Source: Thermaurantimonas aggregans (lineage in GTDB: Bacteria; Bacteroidota; Bacteroidia; Flavobacteriales; Schleiferiaceae). From it: 64,000 nucleotides of DNA. The position numbers and the translations under genes were made by a program. Shown piece after piece: positions 53,945 through 63,726 of the stretch. The DNA is taken from positions 1 to 64,000 of the forward strand of contig NZ_BHZE01000012.1 of assembly GCF_003851885.1 (NCBI RefSeq). Reading direction: 5' to 3'. Under the pieces are notes generated by a model. The model was not told where the DNA came from and made no database searches. It saw only the letters and a program-made list of their open reading frames with translations. Within the stretch, counting starts at the first letter, position 1. Every line of letters starts with the position of its first letter.

Positions 53945-55111
53945 ATGAAAAAGACTCTCCTTTTAGCTTTAATAGCAGTAATTGCCGGTGCCTGCAGCAG
54001 CCGAAACCGATCAACAGCCGCAGAAACTCCCTTATCTGAACTCTACAGACAGCGCGACTCTCTGCTCAAACACATCGAAAAAAGCAATCTGCTCCTCACT
54101 GAAATCAACGAGCGCATCAACGAACTCGACAGCACAGCGCGCTTTTATACCGTTACAACTTTTGAAGTAAAACCGGCGCTCTTCGAACACTTTGTAGAAG
54201 TGTACGGTACCGTAGGGTCAGAGAAAAATACCTTGATTTTTCCAGAGACAGGTGGGGTAATCACCTCCATCGCCGTGAAGCCCGGCCAAAAAGTAACCCG
54301 CGGTCAAACCCTCCTTCAGCTCGATGCCTCCATCATACTCAGCAGCATCAACGAAGTAAAGACCCAACTCGACCTAGCCACTTCCGTTTTCGAAAAGCAA
54401 AAAAGGCTCTGGGAGCAGAAGGTGGGCTCTGAAATTCAATACTTACAGGCAAAAAACAACAAAGAATCGCTTGAAAATCGCCTCAAAACCCTGCAGGCTC
54501 AATACAGTCAGACCATCGTAAGAGCTCCCTTTGACGGTGTAGTGGACGATATTTTTCCAAAGGTAGGTCAGCTCGTCGGCCCGCAAACTCAACTGCTGCG
54601 CCTTGTCAATCTCGACAACATCTACATCGAAGGTGAAATCTCAGAAAACTACGCCGGACTGATAAAGCCCGGTTACATAGCTAAGGTGCGCGTGCCCGGC
54701 ACTGATTCAGTGTACGAAGCAAGGGTTACCTCTACAGCTCGCTTCATCAATCCAACCAATAGAACCTTTAAAATCCGCCTTGAACTCGTCGATAAATCTG
54801 TGCGGCTGTTGCCCAACTCACTGGTTTCTATAATGGTAAAGGACTACGAAAATCCGGCAGCCCTTACCGTGCCAGTGCGCGTAGTTCAACAAGACCCCGC
54901 TGGTAACGACTTTGTACTAATCCTGGAAAAAACCTCCTCAACCCTAGGCATTGCCCGCAAGGTGTACGTTAAGACAGGAAAATCCTATCACAACCACGTC
55001 GAAGTAATCGAAGGCATTGGCCCGAATACCTTGATCATCGACAAGGGATCGCGCAACGTAAAAGACGGACAAAAAGTAAAACTGGTGAGCGAAACCGACC
55101 TAAATGCCTAA
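53945..55111 (+). CDS. Efflux RND transporter periplasmic adaptor subunit
   Basis: A 388-residue membrane fusion lipoprotein (KKTLLLALIAVIAGACSSRN, Cys17). An N-terminal coiled coil (residues 28-60), biotinyl-lipoyl half-motifs (GGVITSIAVKPGQKVTRGQTLLQLD and IVRAPFDGVVDDIFPKVGQLV), then a beta-barrel and membrane-proximal domain. It links the RND pump and TolC. It starts 5 bases after the TolC stop. Confidence 0.93.
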   Translation: MKKTLLLALIAVIAGACSSRNRSTAAETPLSELYRQRDSLLKHIEKSNLLLTEINERINELDSTARFYTVTTFEVKPALFEHFVEVYGTVGSEKNTLIFPETGGVITSIAVKPGQKVTRGQTLLQLDASIILSSINEVKTQLDLATSVFEKQKRLWEQKVGSEIQYLQAKNNKESLENRLKTLQAQYSQTIVRAPFDGVVDDIFPKVGQLVGPQTQLLRLVNLDNIYIEGEISENYAGLIKPGYIAKVRVPGTDSVYEARVTSTARFINPTNRTFKIRLELVDKSVRLLPNSLVSIMVKDYENPAALTVPVRVVQQDPAGNDFVLILEKTSSTLGIARKVYVKTGKSYHNHVEVIEGIGPNTLIIDKGSRNVKDGQKVKLVSETDLNA

Positions 55112-55116
55112 AGAAG

Positions 55117-58100
55117 ATGGAGACCAAAGCAACCATTAAAAAAGAGTTTAAACTCAGCTCCTTTTCGGTGGACAACAAGACCACCGTATTTGTGCTGACG
55201 TTTATTCTCTTCATAGCCGGTCTGGTAGCCTACAAAGGCATGCCTACCGAAACCTTCCCAGAAATCGTAAGCCCAGAAATCTACGTAGGTACCGCCTATC
55301 CGGGTTACTCTCCTATCGACATCGAAAAGCTCATCACCCGGCCACTCGAAAAAGAAATCAACGGCATCTCGGGCATTGAAGAAATCAATTCAACCTCCGT
55401 ACAAGGCTATTCGACCATTCAAGTAAAGTTTGACTTCAAAGTAAAACCTGACGAAGCCCTGCGAAAGGTAAAGGACAAAGTGGACCAGGCGCGCAGCAGC
55501 AAGGACTTTCCCAAAGACCTGCCGGCGGAACCCAACGTGTTTGAGCTCAGTTTTGCTGAACTAATTCCTGTATTGAACATCAACTTAAGCGGTGACTTCT
55601 CTTCAGACCAACTCAAGCAGTACGCCGAATATCTCGAAGATAAAATCGAAGCCCTGCCAGAGGTTTCGAAGGTGGAAATACGCGGCATGGACGACAAGGA
55701 GCTGCGCATCAGCCTCGACCAGCAAAAGCTCGAACTGCTCAATCTCTCATTTGACGACATCGCAAATGCCATCCGCAGCGAAAACATCTCAGTGGCTGCT
55801 GGCGATTTCCTAGTGGATGGATACCGTCGAAACATTCGCGTAATCGGCGAGTTCAAAGACCCCTCTGAGGTGGGACGAATCATCGTCAAGAATGAAAACG
55901 CTGAAGTCGTTTATCTCGAAGACATTGCCGATATATCTTTTGGAGAGGTCGAGAAAGAGTCCTTCGCGCGCGAATTTGGAAAGCCCGTGGTAATGCTCGA
56001 CGTAATGAAGCGTAGCGGTGAAAACCTCATCATCGTTTCTGACAAAATCAATAAAATCATTAAAGAGGCCCGCGCCAGCTACTTTCCTGAGAATCTGAAT
56101 CTCTCCATTACCAACGACCAGAGCGACCGCACGCGCAATCAGGTAGCTGAGTTGGAAAATTCCATCATCTTCGGCGTAATACTGGTGGTAGCAGTACTTA
56201 TGTTTTTTATGGGCTTGCGCAACGCCCTCTTCGTGGGCATCGCTATTCCCCTCAGCATGCTCATCAGCTTTATGGTTCTCAATTCATTGGGGGTAACCCT
56301 CAATACCATCGTGCTCTTTTCGCTCGTATTAGCCCTTGGTATGCTGGTGGACAACGGTATCGTAGTTGTCGAAAACATCTATCGCCTCCTCTCTGAAGGC
56401 AAGCCGCTCATCCGCGCAGCTAAGGAGGGTGTGGGCGAAGTAGCTGTAGCCATTATTGCCTCTACGGCCACTACTGTGGCAGCATTTATTCCACTGGCTT
56501 TTTGGCCGGGCATCTTTGGCGAGTTTATGAAATACCTCCCCGTCACACTCATGATTGTATTAGGCTCATCGCTCTTCGTGGCCTTAGTCATTAATCCCGT
56601 GCTTACCTCTGTGTATATGAAGCTCAAAGAAGATGAGCCCAACATGAAGCGCGTTTGGCGCATCACCGCCATTCTCATATTTGTCGGAACGCTCTTTTTA
56701 GTAGCCGGAGTCTATTGGTTCGGAAATCTCTTGATTTTCTTCGGACTCATTGGGCCTTTCAACTACAAAGTATTGATGCCGCTCTCCGATTCCTTCCAAA
56801 ATCACTTCCTCCCTCGACTTGAAGAAAATTACGAAGCCCTGTTAAAGTTTGCCCTACGGGGCAAAAATCCCACTTACTTTTTCATCGGTACCATAGCTCT
56901 GTTGGTTCTCAGTTTTATACTTATTGCCATCTTCCCGCCAAAGGTTCAGTTTTTCCCCGTCAATGAACCAAATAGAGCTGAAATCTACATCGAGCTGCCG
57001 ATGGGTACTGATGTTAATACTACAAATCAATTTACTCTTCAGATCGAAGAGCGCCTCAAGTCCATCTACGATCGCTATCTCGTAACCGAAAAAACTCCCG
57101 ACGGACGAGACACTACGTATAACTTCCTCATTTCGAGCATCATCTCTCAGGTAGGTAAGGGAGCCTCTGACCCCAATCAGGGCCCCTCTCAGGCCGCTAC
57201 CCCCCACAAAGCCAAAGTCACCATCGCATTTGTAGAGGCAAAGCAGCGCAGAGGCGTAAAAACTTCAGAAGTGCTCGAAGACATTCGCGAAGAGCTTCGG
57301 ATGTTTCCGGGCGCTCAAATCACCGTGAGCAAAGACCGCCAAGGTCCACCTGCCGGAGCACCCATTAGCATCGAACTCTCTGGTGACAATTACGAGCAGC
57401 TCATTGCTGAAGCCGAAGCCATCAAAGTTTTCATCGACAATGCCAACATTTACGGCATCGAAGAACTCAAGCTCGACGTGGACCGCGCTAAGCCCGAGTT
57501 GCCCATCATCATTGACCGTACGAAGGCAAAAACTCTTGGCATCAGCACGTATCAGATCGGCGATGCCCTGCGCACAGCCCTCTTCGGCCGCGAAGTTTCC
57601 ACCTTCAAAGATGGCAACGACGACTACCCCATCAACATTCGCTTCAAAGACCAATACCGCTACGAGCTCGACAAGCTCATGGATACGCGCATCACCTTCC
57701 GCGACCAGGCCACAGGCAAAATCAAACAAGTTCCTATTTCTGCATTGGCCCATCCAGTTAAATCCTCTACCTTCTCTTCTGTAAAACGCCACAACCTGAA
57801 GCGTACCATCACCATAACCTCAAACGTGCTTGAAGGTGTTAATGCCACCGCCACCGTGAATAAGATAAAGCGCCTGCTGACAAGCTACGAGCTACCGGAA
57901 GGAATTACACTCCGATTCACTGGCGAACAGGAAAAACAATCCAAAGAACTCGGATTCCTGTCTAAAGCCCTTATGATCGCAGTATTTCTCATCTTCCTCA
58001 TCCTCGTAGCTCAGTTCAATTCAGCATCTACACCACTCATCATCATGATCAGCGTAGTGTTTTCCCTCATTGGCGTATTTCTAGGGCTGGTCATCTTCCG

Positions 58101-58578
58101 GCAAGACTTTGTCATCATCCTAACTATGATAGGCATCATTTCCCTGGCAGGAGTAGTAGTAAACAACGCCATTGTACTCATCGACTACACCAATTTGCTT
58201 ATGGCACGCCGTAAAAAAGCGCTTGGCATCAACCCCAACGACCGGCTACCTATGACTGAAATTTACAATTCCATCGTCGAGGCCGGCAAGAAACGCCTTC
58301 GCCCGGTGCTGCTCACTGCCATCACCACCATACTGGGCCTTATACCCCTTGCTACCGGAATGAACATCGACTTCATAAAGCTCTTTACCGAATACAACCC
58401 CGACATCTACTTTGGCGGTGACAACGTAGCCTTCTGGGGTCCTATGAGCTGGACGGTGATTTACGGCCTCACCTTTGCCACCTTCCTCACCCTGATCATT
58501 GTGCCAGTAATGGTGTATTTGCTCAACGGTCTGAAGTATCGACTTGGATTGAAAATAGTCAAATCCAAACCCGTATAA
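55117..58578 (+). CDS. Efflux RND transporter permease subunit (HAE1/AcrB type)
   Basis: A 1153-residue proton-driven pump with 12 predicted helices and two large periplasmic loops. Motif checks: FVLTFILFIAGLVAYKGMPTETFPEI at the N-terminus, LALGMLVDNGIVVVENIYRL with the proton-relay Asp region, GEFMKYLPVTLMIVLGSSLFVAL, and NNAIVLIDYTN in the second half. It is 100 or so residues longer than AcrB, due to an insertion in the region before the second half (about 505-560). Last gene of tetR-tolC-adaptor-pump. Substrates (drugs, dyes, metals) cannot be assigned. Confidence 0.95.
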   Translation: METKATIKKEFKLSSFSVDNKTTVFVLTFILFIAGLVAYKGMPTETFPEIVSPEIYVGTAYPGYSPIDIEKLITRPLEKEINGISGIEEINSTSVQGYSTIQVKFDFKVKPDEALRKVKDKVDQARSSKDFPKDLPAEPNVFELSFAELIPVLNINLSGDFSSDQLKQYAEYLEDKIEALPEVSKVEIRGMDDKELRISLDQQKLELLNLSFDDIANAIRSENISVAAGDFLVDGYRRNIRVIGEFKDPSEVGRIIVKNENAEVVYLEDIADISFGEVEKESFAREFGKPVVMLDVMKRSGENLIIVSDKINKIIKEARASYFPENLNLSITNDQSDRTRNQVAELENSIIFGVILVVAVLMFFMGLRNALFVGIAIPLSMLISFMVLNSLGVTLNTIVLFSLVLALGMLVDNGIVVVENIYRLLSEGKPLIRAAKEGVGEVAVAIIASTATTVAAFIPLAFWPGIFGEFMKYLPVTLMIVLGSSLFVALVINPVLTSVYMKLKEDEPNMKRVWRITAILIFVGTLFLVAGVYWFGNLLIFFGLIGPFNYKVLMPLSDSFQNHFLPRLEENYEALLKFALRGKNPTYFFIGTIALLVLSFILIAIFPPKVQFFPVNEPNRAEIYIELPMGTDVNTTNQFTLQIEERLKSIYDRYLVTEKTPDGRDTTYNFLISSIISQVGKGASDPNQGPSQAATPHKAKVTIAFVEAKQRRGVKTSEVLEDIREELRMFPGAQITVSKDRQGPPAGAPISIELSGDNYEQLIAEAEAIKVFIDNANIYGIEELKLDVDRAKPELPIIIDRTKAKTLGISTYQIGDALRTALFGREVSTFKDGNDDYPINIRFKDQYRYELDKLMDTRITFRDQATGKIKQVPISALAHPVKSSTFSSVKRHNLKRTITITSNVLEGVNATATVNKIKRLLTSYELPEGITLRFTGEQEKQSKELGFLSKALMIAVFLIFLILVAQFNSASTPLIIMISVVFSLIGVFLGLVIFRQDFVIILTMIGIISLAGVVVNNAIVLIDYTNLLMARRKKALGINPNDRLPMTEIYNSIVEAGKKRLRPVLLTAITTILGLIPLATGMNIDFIKLFTEYNPDIYFGGDNVAFWGPMSWTVIYGLTFATFLTLIIVPVMVYLLNGLKYRLGLKIVKSKPV

Positions 58579-58608
58579 ACTCTACTTCCCACAACCGCTC
58601 CCTAAATG

Positions 58609-58637
58609 CCCGCTCACTCACCTGGGCGGGTTTTTTT
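58609..58637 (+). terminator. Terminator of the efflux operon
   Basis: Stem CCCGC / GCGGG with a 12-base loop and seven T, 30 bases after the pump stop. Confidence 0.75.
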
Positions 58638-58757
58638 ATTTTATCACTCTGTGACGAATTACCTCAATCCCTCTCGCATGTGCAGCTTTCACTTTTGCTC
58701 TTTATGAACAAGTCTGCCTGTGATGCGCATCTACAAATACCAGACGTTTAATATGCT

Positions 58758-58765
58758 TAATTTTG
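58758..58765 (+). promoter_or_regulatory. Putative -7 promoter element for the NamZ operon
   Basis: TAATTTTG, exact TAnnTTTG, 62 bases before the ATG at 58828, which would leave a leader of about 55 bases. Confidence 0.4.
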
Positions 58766-58827
58766 GTACAATCTGTGGTAAACTTGCCCGGAATTTCGAC
58801 GTTTCAATCACTTTCACGCTTTCAGCC

Positions 58828-59991
58828 ATGTCGATAGCCCGAATCCGAAATATTTTCTTGTTCTTCTTTGCCTTCACATTGAGCACATCAAGTGCACAGC
58901 CCTATTCAGGCATCTATCAGACAGGCCAATGGCTGCCCCTTTTGCACGGCAAGCGATTCGCTCTGGCAGTGCATCACGCCTCCGTGCGAGATTCTGTACA
59001 TCTTATTGACTTTGTCTTGTCTCAAGGTCTTAAACCAACCGTCATTTTCACTCCCGAGCACGGCCTCTCAGGAATGGCCTCCGCCGGTGAAAAAGTTGGT
59101 CATTCGCAGTACAAAGGAATACCCGTAATCTCTCTGTACGGCGATCGCAAAAAGCCCACACCCGCTGATCTTCAAGGGGTAGATCTCGTCGTATTCGATA
59201 TGCAAGACATGGGCGTGCGCTTTTTTACCTACATCTCTACTTTGAGCTACATTATGGAAGCCTGTGCAGAACAAGGCAAAAAAATCATTGTACTCGACCG
59301 GCCCAATCCACACGCCCACTACATCGATGGCCCTGTGCTTCGCAAGGGCTTCGAATCCTTTGTAGGCTTGCATCCCGTGCCCATCGTGTACGGAATGACC
59401 ATAGGTGAATACGCCCAAATGGTTAATGGCGAAGGCTGGCTGAAAAATGGAGTAAAAGCTGACCTCATGGTCATAAAAATCAAAGACTACATCCGAAAAA
59501 AGCGCTATTTTCCGACGGTACCACCATCGCCTAATCTGCGCACGCGCGCAGCCATGCTGCTCTATCCATCGCTTTGCCTTTTTGAAGGAACTCCTATAAG
59601 CGTCGGCAGAGGTACCGATAGGCCCTTCGAAATCATTGGTTCACCCACCTTTGCTGATGGCGATTTTTATTTCACTCCAGAGTCTCGACCCGGCGCTTCT
59701 AATCCGCCATATGCCGGCCAAAAGTGTAGGGGATTCGACCTTCGCCACTTTGCAGAAAACTTTATGGCCGATGCTGCGTTCCTATATCTCGATTGGCTGA
59801 TTGGTGCTGTGGAGCTCGAACCAAACCCTTCAAAATTCTTTGCCCCATTCTTCGACAAACTGGCCGGTACAGACCAGTTGCGCAGGCAAATCTTAGCTGG
59901 GATGAAGGCAGAAGACATTCGCAACAGTTGGGCTGAAGAGCTGGCTGGCTTTCAGCGCATTCGCTCCAAATATTTGCTATACCCTGATTGA
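58828..59991 (+). CDS. Exo-beta-N-acetylmuramidase NamZ family protein (DUF1343)
   Basis: A 387-residue secreted protein, signal peptide RNIFLFFFAFTLSTSSAQ. DUF1343 hallmarks: FTPEHGLSGMASAGE, DLVVFDMQDMGVRFFTYISTL, RPNPHAHYIDGPVL, and the late LFEGTPISVGRGTDRPFEIIG. NamZ enzymes release N-acetylmuramic acid from the non-reducing end of peptidoglycan fragments, so it probably acts in the periplasm on wall turnover products. The start at 58828 is set by the signal peptide; the 36 upstream codons overlap the -7 box. It leads an operon with three more genes. Confidence 0.9.
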   Translation: MSIARIRNIFLFFFAFTLSTSSAQPYSGIYQTGQWLPLLHGKRFALAVHHASVRDSVHLIDFVLSQGLKPTVIFTPEHGLSGMASAGEKVGHSQYKGIPVISLYGDRKKPTPADLQGVDLVVFDMQDMGVRFFTYISTLSYIMEACAEQGKKIIVLDRPNPHAHYIDGPVLRKGFESFVGLHPVPIVYGMTIGEYAQMVNGEGWLKNGVKADLMVIKIKDYIRKKRYFPTVPPSPNLRTRAAMLLYPSLCLFEGTPISVGRGTDRPFEIIGSPTFADGDFYFTPESRPGASNPPYAGQKCRGFDLRHFAENFMADAAFLYLDWLIGAVELEPNPSKFFAPFFDKLAGTDQLRRQILAGMKAEDIRNSWAEELAGFQRIRSKYLLYPD

Positions 59992-60002
59992 ATCCATTTA
60001 AA

Positions 60003-60866
60003 ATGATCTTTAATTACAACGGAAATATCAACGACGCCGACACCCTGCCCGTCTCACTTAGCAATCGTGCGCTGCTCTACGGCGATGGCGTGTTTGAAAC
60101 CATTAAGTATGCCCACGGCAAATTGCTCTTTTGGGAAGACCACTACTTTCGGCTGATGGCCTCCATGCGCATTCTGCGCATTCGCATCCCTGAGCATTGG
60201 ACACCTGAATTTTTACAAAGCGAAATTTTAGAGCTCATTTCTGCACACCACTGGGAGAAGCAAGCCGTTCGCGTGCGCCTCACTGTATGGCGCTCTGGTG
60301 GTGGATTGTATACACCTGAGCTGCACGCCCCCGAATACCTCATCACCTGTACTCAGCTAGAGGCACATGAATATTCCTTTCCTTCGCAAACCATCCGCGT
60401 CGATGTTTACAAAGACGTCCCTAAACCGACTAATTTACTCTCAGGCCTTAAGCTTATCGGCAGCCAGCTGTATGTATTGGCCTCCATTTTTGCAGCTGAA
60501 AACGAACTCTACGACGCGCTTTTGATCAACGACGCTAAAAACATTGTGGAAGCCGCCCGTTCAAACATCTTTGCCCTCTTTGGCCGGCAACTCATCACCC
60601 CACCACTCCGTTCGGGGGCACTGCGCGGCATTATGCGCCAGCGCATACTCAAAGCTGCCAATAAAGCAGACCTTTCGGTCGAAGAGAAAGACCTAACACC
60701 ATTCGACCTACTAAAGGCTGACGAGCTTTGGCTCACCAATGTAATCCAAGGAATTACACCCGTTACAAACTATCGCACCAAAACGTACACCTCTGAGCAA
60801 GCCCAAATAATGATTGGAGTACTCAACGAAATAGCCCATCAAGATACCTTTGACCTCGCATTTTAA
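60003..60866 (+). CDS. Class IV PLP-dependent aminotransferase-fold enzyme (PabC/IlvE type)
   Basis: A 287-residue enzyme of the class IV fold. Visible motifs: SLSNRALLYGDGVFETI near residue 20, the PLP Lys (about 150) in SGLKLIGSQLYVLA, NIVEAARSNIFAL and LRSGALRGIMRQRIL. These could make it an aminodeoxychorismate lyase, a branched-chain aminotransferase or a D-amino-acid transaminase; none is decided by sequence alone, and the operon context (NamZ, carboxypeptidase) does not settle it. It begins 11 bases after NamZ. Confidence 0.88.
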   Translation: MIFNYNGNINDADTLPVSLSNRALLYGDGVFETIKYAHGKLLFWEDHYFRLMASMRILRIRIPEHWTPEFLQSEILELISAHHWEKQAVRVRLTVWRSGGGLYTPELHAPEYLITCTQLEAHEYSFPSQTIRVDVYKDVPKPTNLLSGLKLIGSQLYVLASIFAAENELYDALLINDAKNIVEAARSNIFALFGRQLITPPLRSGALRGIMRQRILKAANKADLSVEEKDLTPFDLLKADELWLTNVIQGITPVTNYRTKTYTSEQAQIMIGVLNEIAHQDTFDLAF

Positions 60867-60874
60867 ACGACTTG

Positions 60875-61978
60875 ATGGACAGGTTACAGTCACACATTCA
60901 CTTACAGCCCGAGCGCTTACATGCTTGGATTCTAGATTTTTTAAAACACACTACCCGTTGGCGAAGCGAAATCGCTTTTTCGGTAGAAGGCAGACCTATC
61001 TACACCTTACACGCCGGCAATGAATCCGAAAGAATAGTCATCTGGTCGCAAATGCATGGCAACGAAGCCACTGGCACATATGCGCTTACCGATTTACTAC
61101 TTACCCTTGAGGAAGATGCTAACCTTCTCAACAACCTGTTGAACCGCTACTCGCTGGTGGTAGTTCCTATGCTCAATCCCGATGGAGCGGCTCGATTCAG
61201 CCGGTACAATGCCATTGGATCCGACCTCAACAGAGAAGGTCTTCGCGCCCTTTCGCCAGAGGCTGCCTTACTGAAATCGCTGCTCGGGAAAAATGCTGCT
61301 TGGGCCTTCAATCTCCACGATCAGCGCACCTTATTCAGTGTCGGCAGTACCTCGGTGCCTGCTACACTATCGCTACTCGCACCCTCCACCATCACACAGC
61401 GTGGCGAACAGGCACGACTCAATGCCATAAAACTGATTTCTAATACGCTAGAGACCTTTGAAGTCAATGATCGCAAATACATCGCCCGGTTTAGCGATGA
61501 GTATTACCCGCAAGCTATGGGCGAGTGGTGTACCGACCGAGGGATCTCTACCGTTTTGGTCGAGTGCGGTGGTCATTACCACGATCCACATCGCACTATA
61601 GCCCGGCAGATGTGCTTTCACTTTTTAAAAAATGCTTTACAACACCTATCTGATCCCGTAGCAACCTCATCTATTGCCTACTTTTCATTGCCCATCAACG
61701 GACAGAATCTGCGCGATGTGTTGCTTCGCAATGCAAAGTTGCGCACCCCTGCCGGCACTGTTTGCGCCGACCTAAGCTTTACGGCTATATATTACCCGGC
61801 CGAAAAAATGTGGAAATGGCAACTGGAAGAAGTCGGCGACCTTCAGCTCAAATTCGGATACATCGAAATCGACCTCTCTGACGCCGATCCCGTAGAGCAT
61901 TACCAATGGAAACCTTTAACCCTTTACACACTCGAAGATATACCAAAAACATGGCATCCATGGTTTACCACGACCTAA
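60875..61978 (+). CDS. M14 family zinc carboxypeptidase-like protein
   Basis: A 367-residue M14 metallopeptidase. Zinc ligands: HGNEATG (His61, Glu64) and NLHDQRT (His148); the catalytic Glu is in VECGGHYHD (about 230). NPDGAARFSR matches the family. No signal peptide, so a cytoplasmic enzyme is likely. It may act on a peptide of murein or another substrate; the operon leader NamZ hints at peptidoglycan recycling. It starts 8 bases after the class IV gene. The upstream TTG would be an alternative start. Confidence 0.87.
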   Translation: MDRLQSHIHLQPERLHAWILDFLKHTTRWRSEIAFSVEGRPIYTLHAGNESERIVIWSQMHGNEATGTYALTDLLLTLEEDANLLNNLLNRYSLVVVPMLNPDGAARFSRYNAIGSDLNREGLRALSPEAALLKSLLGKNAAWAFNLHDQRTLFSVGSTSVPATLSLLAPSTITQRGEQARLNAIKLISNTLETFEVNDRKYIARFSDEYYPQAMGEWCTDRGISTVLVECGGHYHDPHRTIARQMCFHFLKNALQHLSDPVATSSIAYFSLPINGQNLRDVLLRNAKLRTPAGTVCADLSFTAIYYPAEKMWKWQLEEVGDLQLKFGYIEIDLSDADPVEHYQWKPLTLYTLEDIPKTWHPWFTTT

Positions 61979-63345
61979 ATTCTTTTGAAAGCATCAATCC
62001 TTACACAGGCGAAAAATTTGCCCGATTTGAACTGCTTACCGATTCAGAACTGGATAAAGCCTTACAAAAGTCGCAAGAAGCCTTTTTAAAATGGCGCAAA
62101 ACAAGCCTTAAAGAACGCTTGGCACTCATCGATGCGCTGGGCAATCTGCTGAACAGCGAAGCACCAACCTACGGCCAAACCATATCCCTTGAAATGGGGA
62201 AACCACTGCGCGAAGCCATAGCCGAAGTAAAAAAGTGTGCTGTAGCATGTAAATATTATGTGGAACACGCTCCCAGTCAGCTAAAATCTCGAAAAGTGCC
62301 CCTTGAAACCGGTCGCATCGGCGAGGTGCGCTACGAACCTCTCGGCGTAATTCTGGGCATCATGCCGTGGAACTTTCCCTTTTGGCAAGTGATACGCTTT
62401 GCCATTCCTGCTCTGGCGGCTGGCAATGTGGTGATGGTGAAACACGCTCCCAACACACCGCGATCTGCGCTTATGTTGCAGCAGCTCTTTGCCCGTGCAG
62501 GTTTCCCTGTTGGGGTTTATACCAATTTATTTATTTCTGTTCAACAAGTCAGTGGTCTCATTTCTCGAAGAGAGATTGCAGGTGTTTCACTTACGGGCAG
62601 CACTCGAGCCGGTCGAGCTGTGGCAGCCTTGGCAGGTCAGCATCTGAAGCCTTCGGTTCTGGAACTCGGCGGCAGCAATTCGCTCATAGCACTTCCTGAT
62701 GCACCGGTTCAAAAAGTCGTTGAGCAAGCTGTGAATGCGCGCTTTATGAACGCCGGACAGAGTTGCATTTCTGCCAAGCGCATTTTCGTACCTAAGGATA
62801 AATACGATACTTATATCAAAGAGCTCACTATTCGTATCAAGCGTTTAAAAGTGGGAAATCCTCTCATGGACGATACGCATATTGGCCCGGTAGCACGCCT
62901 CGACCTGGCCGAACAACTCGAGAAGCAGGTAGCTGCCAGCGTCGATATGGGGGCAAGAGTACATCTGGGCGCTCAGCGCAGCGGCACAATTTTCACACCG
63001 ACGCTACTCACTCATGTAAAGCCCGGTATGCCTGCCTTTGACCAAGAGCTCTTTGGGCCTGTGGCTGTATTAATTGTTTATTCTTCTGAAAAAGAAGTCA
63101 TACAATTGGCCAACAGCACTCCTTACGGTCTCGGTACGGCCCTTTTTACCGAAGATGTGGAGCGTGCTAAAAAGCTTGTCCCAAAATTTCAGGACGGGGC
63201 CGTGTATATCAACGAATGGATCCACAGCGATCCGCGCTTGCCTTTTGGGGGTGTAAAAGACAGTGGCTACGGCCGCGAACTTTCGGAGGAAGGCATCCGT
63301 GCCTTTGTAAACGTTAAATCGGTCGTGGTGAATTCGGCTTTGTGA
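61951..63345 (+). CDS. NAD(P)-dependent aldehyde dehydrogenase (succinate-semialdehyde dehydrogenase-like)
   Basis: A 464-residue ALDH. PWNFPFWQVIRFAIPALAAGN, general-base Glu (238) in VLELGGSN and catalytic Cys (272) in NAGQSCISAKR. The family alignment is closest to succinate-semialdehyde dehydrogenase (GabD/Sad type), but substrate is unproven. Its start lies inside the end of the M14 gene (28 bases overlap), so translation is coupled. A start three codons on (61960) is equally possible. Confidence 0.9.
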   Translation: MASMVYHDLNSFESINPYTGEKFARFELLTDSELDKALQKSQEAFLKWRKTSLKERLALIDALGNLLNSEAPTYGQTISLEMGKPLREAIAEVKKCAVACKYYVEHAPSQLKSRKVPLETGRIGEVRYEPLGVILGIMPWNFPFWQVIRFAIPALAAGNVVMVKHAPNTPRSALMLQQLFARAGFPVGVYTNLFISVQQVSGLISRREIAGVSLTGSTRAGRAVAALAGQHLKPSVLELGGSNSLIALPDAPVQKVVEQAVNARFMNAGQSCISAKRIFVPKDKYDTYIKELTIRIKRLKVGNPLMDDTHIGPVARLDLAEQLEKQVAASVDMGARVHLGAQRSGTIFTPTLLTHVKPGMPAFDQELFGPVAVLIVYSSEKEVIQLANSTPYGLGTALFTEDVERAKKLVPKFQDGAVYINEWIHSDPRLPFGGVKDSGYGRELSEEGIRAFVNVKSVVVNSAL

Positions 63346-63354
63346 GCAGAGCGC

Positions 63355-63726
63355 TTAACCGCCAAAACCCGTTTTCGAAATATAAATGTACGATAGGAGC
63401 ATAGCCATCAGCGTAAGGTAGATCGCTATGTTCCATCGCTTTATGGTTTGCTTGATGTGGAGTACTTCTCCTTTGTCTCTTTCATCAATCTCCACCGGAA
63501 AGAGCAGCGGATACATCCACAGGGCTTCCAGCCTCAGCTTGCGCTCTTCAGCATTCTTCCAATCGAAAATCAAAAGATCCATCGCCTGAAGCTCTTTAGG
63601 TGTTTTACCCTTTTTATTCTGTAAAACCAGCAGCTTCAAATGCCAAAACACCTTGATATAATAAAAAATAAACAGAGCAAAGGTGGTAATGATAAAAATG
63701 AAAAATCCGAGAAACTGAGCAATCAT
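63355..63726 (-). CDS. Hypothetical membrane protein
   Basis: A 123-residue protein with two hydrophobic segments (FLGFFIFIITTFALFIFYYIKVF near the start and IAIYLTLMAMLLSYIYIS near the end), separated by a basic/acidic cytoplasmic-type loop (KKGKTPKELQAMDLLIFDWKNAEERKLRLEALW). No family recognised. The start directly follows the stop of the truncated glycosyltransferase gene on the same strand (TAAATG), so they are likely cotranscribed. Confidence 0.65.
   Translation of the reverse strand: MIAQFLGFFIFIITTFALFIFYYIKVFWHLKLLVLQNKKGKTPKELQAMDLLIFDWKNAEERKLRLEALWMYPLLFPVEIDERDKGEVLHIKQTIKRWNIAIYLTLMAMLLSYIYISKTGFGG

Noticed and set aside
57265-57792. 175-codon minus-strand ORF within the RND pump gene
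   Set aside because: It is an antisense shadow of a clear efflux permease.
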